From Madurella fahalii (lineage: Eukaryota; Ascomycota; Sordariomycetes; Sordariales), in assembly GCA_029876055.1 (NCBI GenBank), contig CM056879.1, positions 2,604,001-2,668,000 on the forward strand: 64,000 nucleotides of DNA. Reading direction: 5' to 3'. How positions within the stretch are numbered: position 1 is the stretch's first letter; each line of letters opens with the position of its first letter. Made by a program: the position numbers and the translations under genes. Shown piece after piece: positions 57,361-64,000 of the stretch. Under the pieces are notes generated by a model. It was not told the DNA's origin. It did not search any database and saw nothing but the letters and a program-made list of their open reading frames with translations.

Positions 57361-59988
57361 TCAATACCTCAACCGCAACTCATACGTGCTCAACGAGTTA
57401 CTAGTTGGTGACGGCATATCCGACTCCCCGGGCGCATCGACTGCCATCTCCCACTCCCGCTTCAACCCTCCGGGCCCCGGACTCCCGACTTCGAAAATCT
57501 CAAGCGTCATATCCAGCCCCTCAGGCAACTCCCGGATCACATCATCATCCATCTCTACTTCCAAGCCACGGGAATGAAGCACGTGCACCGTCCGGGCGAC
57601 CCTTCCCGGGTCGAATCCCCACTTGGCCCCAAGCCGCTTAACAAATTCCCTTAGGTTCCTCTGCATGAGATATATGGCCCGGTGAAGCTCGACCTGGTCA
57701 GATGATGCTGTCCGCCGCGCGACGTAGAAGCAAGCAACGGGTTTTGGCGACCGTTCCGGGGGCGGCCGATACGTCGAATCGACGCCCAGCGCCTCGATCC
57801 AGCCGGTGAGATTCCCCGCCTCGTCGACCTGTCTGACCTTGGTAGGCTGGTCGGCTCCCTGCCGGGATGTGGGGTCCTGGTAGTCTTGCCATTGGGGCTT
57901 CGACCCGCCCATTGAAACCTGAGAGTGGAGCGAAAGGGAGCTAGGCGACGGGGAGACGAGAGATGATCCCGCGATCGAGCTTCGTTCGCTGCGCCAGGCA
58001 TTGCTCTCGCGGGATTCCACCTTGGTCAGGTCGAGCGACTCTCCAGGGAGGGAGACGGGATGTAGGTCCGGATCGTCCAGCTCGTCGCCGCGCAGGTAGA
58101 GCACGCTCACAGGCCTGGTGCTAGTAAACATGTCTTGTAGAGTCTGGAGTTTGTAATGGAGGTCTTCCTCAAGGGGAACTCGCGGGCCTCCACCGGCCGA
58201 ACTGGCAGACGACATTGACCAGGTGCGCTTGTGCTTCTGGATTTTCCCCGGTCGTTGCCCATTTTGCCCCTTCAGCTGCGACCCGCCCGCTCGCTTCCTC
58301 TTACCAAAGTCTTTCATTCCGCTCTCCGCTTGAGCAATTTGCTGCTTCAGCTTGTCAATTGTCTTGCGGACGTGGGCGACGTCATTGGAAAGCTTTCGCT
58401 CGGCGCCGTGGTCTCGGAACAGCTTGACCTTGCAGTAGCAGATTTCGGCCGCGCTGTTCAAGTCCGCAGGCGGCGATGAATCTGCCGGCAGCGGGTGCGT
58501 TTTCGCACAAAGCCGGACAGGGATGCCCTTAACGCCCTTGGAATGGCTGAAATCGGTGGAAAGGAAGTTGAAGCGGACTGCGATGTTGCACTCGACGGCG
58601 CCGTTAACACCCGGCGTCCATATTACTGAGAAACCGTCGAACGACGAAGTCTCCAACTCGACGCGCGTTCTCTTGTCATCTCCTTCTGCCGGCTGCCCTG
58701 CTTCGACATACTCGACCGCCTGCAGCTTCCCTCCTCGCTGGTGGGCTTCGTTGGTGCCACGGCCTTCCTTCCACAGGCTCCAGCACACTCCTGGCTTTTG
58801 TCGCTGCTGCTCATCCTCGAACGACACGCGTACGAACGTCCGGAAACGCGTTCCCGGGGTAATGGGAATCGTGGGAGCGGTATCGACGATAGAAAGCGAG
58901 TAGGCCTGGCCCTTGTTGAGGTATGTTACGGGAATCTCATCGGCGTGCTTGATCATGGCAGTCGGCGCGTTGAGCGCGGTATGAAAGCGGAACTTTTCTG
59001 CCGATGCGGGGAGGGTCACAGACATTGGCATCCCGAACTGTCTTGCCTGAAAAGCCACCATGGGGGACTGGGCCTGGAAGTTGCCGTCGATGGAGCCCAT
59101 CCGTTCGTCTGCCTGGTCGGAATCCATTGGTGACCCGTCCTGGTCCATTGTCTCGTAGCCCGTATCTTGGTGCATAAACGACGACGGGGCAAACGACGGC
59201 TGGGCTGGCGGGGGCTGAATAAATGGGTTGAATTGCTGGTGAAACTGCTGTGGAGGAAAGCCGTGATGAAAGCCAGTCATGTCCATCGTTGCCGCTCCAG
59301 AGTGCAGGGCGCCTTCTGAGGTCGGCATCGACAGCGGCGTCCCGAGACCCATGCCAAGACCTAGCGTGGGCGTGTGAAGGTCACCGGCCTGGGGATGGTA
59401 CAGTGTGTTTGTTCCCCCAGGGGTAGGGGTATAGTAACCCGGCGGCTGGTTCGCGAAGTTGGCAAACGAAAACGAGCCTGGGTCTAATAACGACGGTGTA
59501 AACCGCCAGGGGTCATTCGACGCCCGAGGTGTGGGATCTTGGTCCCGGAAGGCTTCATGACCAATATTTTGCGGCCTGTGCTCGATAAATATATGTTAGT
59601 TTAGCGGCCACCACGACTCTATTCACCAAACCATTCGTCTCCACTAATAGCCGAAGGGTGCCGGACGCAGGAAGTATTGCGGCAGGAGAGAAAGAGAGAT
59701 ACGCACCTTTCCTGTCCGGAGACTGGGATGTCAGCATGGCCGGTGGTGACAGTTCTCGTCGGGGCTGTCGCCGAGGCAGATGTGCTGGCTGTGGCCACTT
59801 CAGGGAACTGTTGTCTGAAATTGGCCAACAGGTCGTCCCCGGGCTTCTGCGAACTTGTTCTGCACGGGCACTCAATAGTCAGCAGGCGCTCGCCCTCGAC
59901 TCCGGGAGCAGGTAGCGACGAATTCCAGCTCGCCCTGGTACTTTTGACAGGAATCAACCACACACAAGACTCACCGTTGGCGGAACAT
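57361..59988 (-). CDS. Grainyhead/CP2-family transcription factor (csp-2-like)
   Basis: Exons 59988-59975 (14 nt), 59859-59707 and 59575-57361 give 793 residues. Splicing of the tiny first exon, MFRQ plus CG, onto A-ACA-AGT joins MFRQR-TSSQKPGDDLLANF in frame. A Gln/Pro-rich region with M-D-M motifs precedes the CP2 DNA-binding domain at about residues 190-420 (EKFRFHTALNAPTAMIKHADEIPVTYLNKGQ..., CNIAVRFNFLSTDFSHSKGVKGIPVRLC), followed by a coiled segment (VRKTIDKLKQQIAQAE) and a C-terminal oligomerisation-type domain. In Neurospora the grainyhead-like factor csp-2 controls conidial separation and cell-wall remodelling. The gene ends in DELVxSxSTYELRLRY-type sequence at 57361. Confidence 0.92.
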
Positions 59989-62900
59989 GAGTGCGACACG
60001 GACGTGTTGTCCCGAAGTTGTCGCGAAAGCTTTAGATCAGGATCTATCGGCGGGCTCGTGGATGGGGCCGGCAGCGGGGGAAGCACACTCGACTTATATT
60101 TCGTCCGAGGCGCGCACAGCTCTCATCAGAAGCACCCAACGCGACGGTCTGTGGTTGTGGGTTTTAACGCCGTTGTAGGTGCGTCAGAAAGCGAATGCGC
60201 GTTTAAAACGATGAAACGAGGGTCGGCAGAAGGTCAAAAGAGAGAATGATAGCAAAGGCGCCAGCGGGTTTGCTGCTAGGAGTACGGGGGGATTAAGTCT
60301 CGCCGCTGCATGGGAGAAGATGCGGTCGGGCTTGTATATACCGTAACAACGCGCAGCCGCTAATGCACTCCCCACTGTCAATTAAACACAAGCACAGATC
60401 TGTGTGCGGAGGGTGGAGAAGAAACATCGGAGGAGAAGCTGAGCGAGAGTGGAGAGATGGGAAGAGAGTACATACTTTGGTTGCGATCGAAGTGCAACGG
60501 GACCCTGTGAACTCGGTGTGGAGGGACCGCTGTGGACTGTGGACGGCCCAGGGCGGAGAATTGTGACTCGCTTCTTCGCTGACGGGATGGGGTGTATGGA
60601 AAGATTGTTTGGATGTCGAGGTACCTGTGGACCTTCCCTTAATAAGGGACGTACAGGACAGTACCGGGAACAAGGGGGGAGGAGAGGGAGGGGGGACCAC
60701 AACGGGCCGAGAGGCGGTTCTGGTTGCGGGAAATCTTTGCTTTGCTGCACTAGGTCAGCGGTACGAAGAACTGCCAGCGGCGGACATGGTTAAGCTACGA
60801 AGCAAGGTTACGTACAGTACACACAGTCAAGTTGCCACCGCAAGGTCTGCTGTGTTTGAACGGAAGCAAAGAGATGAAGACGTGGGAGGGAAGAAGGGGA
60901 GGAGGACGGGAAGAGGTGTCACTGTACGCTGGGTCGGTCTGGCTGGAGAGTGCATGCCTTGCATACCTGACTCCCAGATGCCTTCCCAACCCAGAGGTTG
61001 GGATCGAAATGGGATGCTTTGCAATTCAGCAGCGGCATGAGAATTGCGGGGTTCTCTCCGCGGCAAGTGCTCCTTAGACCCGGTATGTGCATGTCCAATC
61101 ACCTCGCAACCCGGCCCAATGCATGGCGTATTGGATCTCGCCATTGAGCCTTAACCATCAAGGATTAGCAAATGTGCTGTGTTTTAAAGCCCATCTCGCT
61201 AATTGGGTGGAAATGAGGAGATGTACAGAAGTCCGTGCCCCACATAGAACGAATCAGCGAGGTAAGCGCAACGCGGCACCATCGAGCGAGCGGTTTCCAG
61301 TTCGTTCTAGACTCGCACTTAACAGACATATAGGCTTATGGGTCGGACCTCATATCTTTGCAACACGGAGCTTAACGCATATAAAACTATAGCGAGGTAA
61401 GACGTGGACAGTGATATTGTGCAGTCTGGACAGAGAGCCACTGCCCAGGTAGCCATCCCCTGGCGGGCTGTCGTTTAGCAGTTACTTTTTCCGGCGGTGT
61501 CCGACGTGTTGATGAATCACATTGTTCAGTGTCCCGTGGCGCCTTCATAAGACTCTCTGTTAAGATATGCAATCAAGGAGATGCACTTCGGATAAAGTAT
61601 CGGTACTTTTATCCAGGCACGGCGCCGAGAAACGTGAGGTGGCTGTGTTCCGCCGTTTCGCCTCAAAGACGTGTATCGCTATGAGGAAGCCCGTCCCGGC
61701 GCACGCTATCCCGTGAAGAAACTTCACCGCCCAATCACCACTGCTATGGCAAAAAGAAGTCTGGACAGCAGGGGTGTAGGTTCTGACTGGAAGCCCTGTG
61801 GCCGGTTGTGGCTGGACCGATTTCGCCACGAGCCGCCGACCGTTACCTTCCAGAGTTCGATGCAGCCGCAACAAAAAGAGTCCACTACAACCCACACGGC
61901 GGGTTTGGTCTATCATCAGCATGTGTTGCACGAAAATGGCAAGGAGATCCCTGCAGGACATGCCTGCACGCTGCCCATTCATACCGCTCAGCGTCAGCTG
62001 GCTGCAACCCCGATAACAGAATGTGATAAATTGCGAGCTCGACTCGGAAGCTCGGCGAGTCTTGTACACTAGTTGTGACGACAGCTCCCCGCACTACAGA
62101 GCACCTCTCTCAGCGCACTTTTTGGCTTGAAGCACGACTGAGAGGCTGACCAGCCTATGGGTTCTTCCGGGACGTCAACGGCTTCCTGTTCCCAACCGAG
62201 GATAGCGCTGCAGGGATCTGCATCCACACGAAAGCGCTATCCGAACAGCCGTAGTTATGACGTCATTACAGGGACTTGCCCTTGGGGTTTGCTTCGCGCT
62301 ATCGAGAAGCCTTGCTGTCTTCAGAATCCGAAATGGTTCTGCTGGGTAGCGCAAAATGTTGGCATGCTCGAAATTCTCCATCTCCTTGGCGTTGCCGATA
62401 AGCCGATATCTGAGGTTCCGATGAACTGTTCCCCAGCGACATTTGGGCCCAAGCCCGATGGCAGAAATGCTCGGCACGGCATACCCCTGAGCCCCCCATT
62501 ACCCATTTACCTCTTACCCATTATCCGTGACCGCCCCGTCGTCGGGATGGAGCTTACCTACGCCGATCTCGCCTGCTTTCGGGCTCCCAAAGCCCCAGTA
62601 TTTCTGGAAGCATCCTGAAGCTGGATCTGCCAGCGGTTGATGAAAACGTAAATACTCTGCCTCTTTGTATACGCCGTGTCACCAGCCCTTTATATGGCAG
62701 CTGGGTTTGCCTGCAGATGCTAATACCCTCCGCGCGTAAGGCTGATGGTTAGCCGTACTCAACGCGGTTTGGAGCTGATTGCATAATGGGCAGAGAGCCG
62801 ATTTTTGGCTAGGCGAATGGCCTGCAGGAGTTGCCCAGTTGGCAGAGGATTCCCGTGCGGCAGACGCTCCAGAAGGCTCAGGAACTGCCGACATTGGGTC

Positions 62901-64000
62901 GGCACCTCCATATTATTCACTAAGCAGAAAGCGCCGCTGACGTTCGAGGCTTTTTCTCCCCTCGACAGCACCGCAACTTCAGCCCTGACCCTCTTTCACC
63001 AGGCGCGAACAACAGCCCAAAATTTGCGATGGGGGACGTTTCAGTGAAATAGTAGAAGACGTGGCCGTGTGCAAATGCGCCACAGTCTGGTACAGATTTG
63101 GGTTTGATCTTCAATTTTTAACGGTGTCCCTCAACGATCTCGGGCGGCCTCGACAAACAACCGCTTATTACTACCACAGAGGGAAATAATCAGCATGCCT
63201 CCTTTGCGCCAGACCCTTAATCTTTCTACCTCGCAGGATGCGTGGCTCTTCCCAGGTGCGCCTCCACATCCTGCACTCTTCACGATCCTTCGTTACAGTT
63301 ACTCAGTCGATAATACTCCCGCGTGCACGATAATTACTACAAGCCCCGGAAAGGCGTATTTCCAAATTTCACTAGTGCAATGACGGTTTGGGCGCCATTC
63401 CCAGCCTTCTCCGGTCCAGATGACGTCATTGTTTCAAGCGTAATACTCCTTGTCAATTTCCCGCCGCCGGTCGCGCCGCCACGCGCCTGCCGTTGACCAC
63501 GAGACACGGAATGAAGGACGGTTTCCGGGGAGCGCTCATGCTTGGGTTTGCGCAGTAAAAGGTACTGCTACGTGGCATACCCCATCAAGCCGTCGCATGC
63601 ATGAGCGAACCAATTGTACAGCTTTCAGTTTTTGAAACGGATGCATGAGCCGTCTTCAATTCAGCAAGAGCAGCTTTGTGCGCCCCCAATGAGACGCACA
63701 TTTCACCCGCTTCACCGCTCCCCCGCAAAGCTATCGCCCCGCCGAATAAGAAAGCTTCAAAAACGCCAACCATCATCTGATGCCTCCCACGGCCAAAGGG
63801 GCGGTGCCTGCCGTGGAAAGGTCGTCTGCGATTCGTCGGTCAAGGGGTGCCTGGCTGCAGCGGCTACGTCATTCTCGACCGACGCGACCAGAGATGGAAT
63901 TGTTGACAAATTCCCATCTCAGCAACACCCACGCGGAGCAACAGCGTGCGGCTGCGGCTTTTTGCCTGTGTTGTGCTGGGGGTCTGTGCATAGACAGGGT
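59989..64000. other. Upstream region of the grainyhead gene, 4 kb
   Basis: No gene recognised to the window end. Frames in this stretch are short or lack protein character. Its pairing with a transcription factor suggests a long 5' leader and control region. I saw no tRNA-like A and B box pair and no repeat family. Confidence 0.4.

Overview
The window is nuclear DNA of a filamentous ascomycete, most likely a sordariomycete and possibly of the Chaetomiaceae (Sordariales). That placement is inference from gene content and style: GC-rich coding sequence, short introns of about 48-70 bases with GTRNGT donors and CTRAC-like branch points, and typical filamentous-fungal proteins (DAM1 of the DASH complex, a lipase/NB-ARC NLR, a grainyhead-type factor). 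I resolve 21 protein-coding genes, most with exon junctions checked for reading frame. I saw no rRNA, tRNA, CRISPR array, transposon or viral element.

Layout. 0.9-13.4 kb is a dense housekeeping block in which the first seven genes alternate strands: SprT-like/HMG protease (+), MOG1 (-), HIT hydrolase HNT1 (+), a membrane-anchored Sec14-like protein (-), DAM1 (+), a DUF167 protein (-), a peroxiredoxin (+); then succinyl-CoA:3-ketoacid CoA-transferase (-). 14.6-18.4 kb holds an Ariadne-type RBR ubiquitin ligase (-) and the FHA splicing factor PML1/SNIP1 (+). 20.0-25.2 kb is the accessory-looking gene of the window, an NLR-like protein with an alpha/beta-hydrolase head, an NB-ARC core and a very long low-complexity tail. 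25.7-45.7 kb carries the GGA clathrin adaptor, TSR3 (18S rRNA modification), mitochondrial IF2 with a repeat-rich N-terminal extension, a two-helix membrane protein of unknown role, a PDAP1/PP28-like acidic phosphoprotein, a fungal hypothetical with a doubtful splice junction, a sugar transporter of the major facilitator superfamily, and eIF2A.

From 45.7 kb the density collapses. Only two genes lie in the last 18 kb: an unrecognised 663-residue protein with unusually long introns (49.4-52.3 kb) and a grainyhead/CP2 transcription factor (57.4-60.0 kb). They are separated and flanked by 3.7, 5.1 and at least 4.0 kb of sequence without a convincing gene, a layout typical of regulatory genes with long untranslated or control regions.

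The genes do not form one pathway. Themes are translation and ribosome biogenesis (mtIF2, eIF2A, TSR3), mitochondrial metabolism (CoA-transferase, peroxiredoxin), protein quality control and ubiquitin (SprT-like, Ariadne), nuclear transport, splicing and mitosis (MOG1, PML1, DAM1), and membrane traffic (GGA, Sec14-like). Small structural surprises are a probable GC-AG intron in HNT1, 14-nt and 24-nt first coding exons (grainyhead factor, mtIF2), and a stop-free 69-nt intron in mtIF2.
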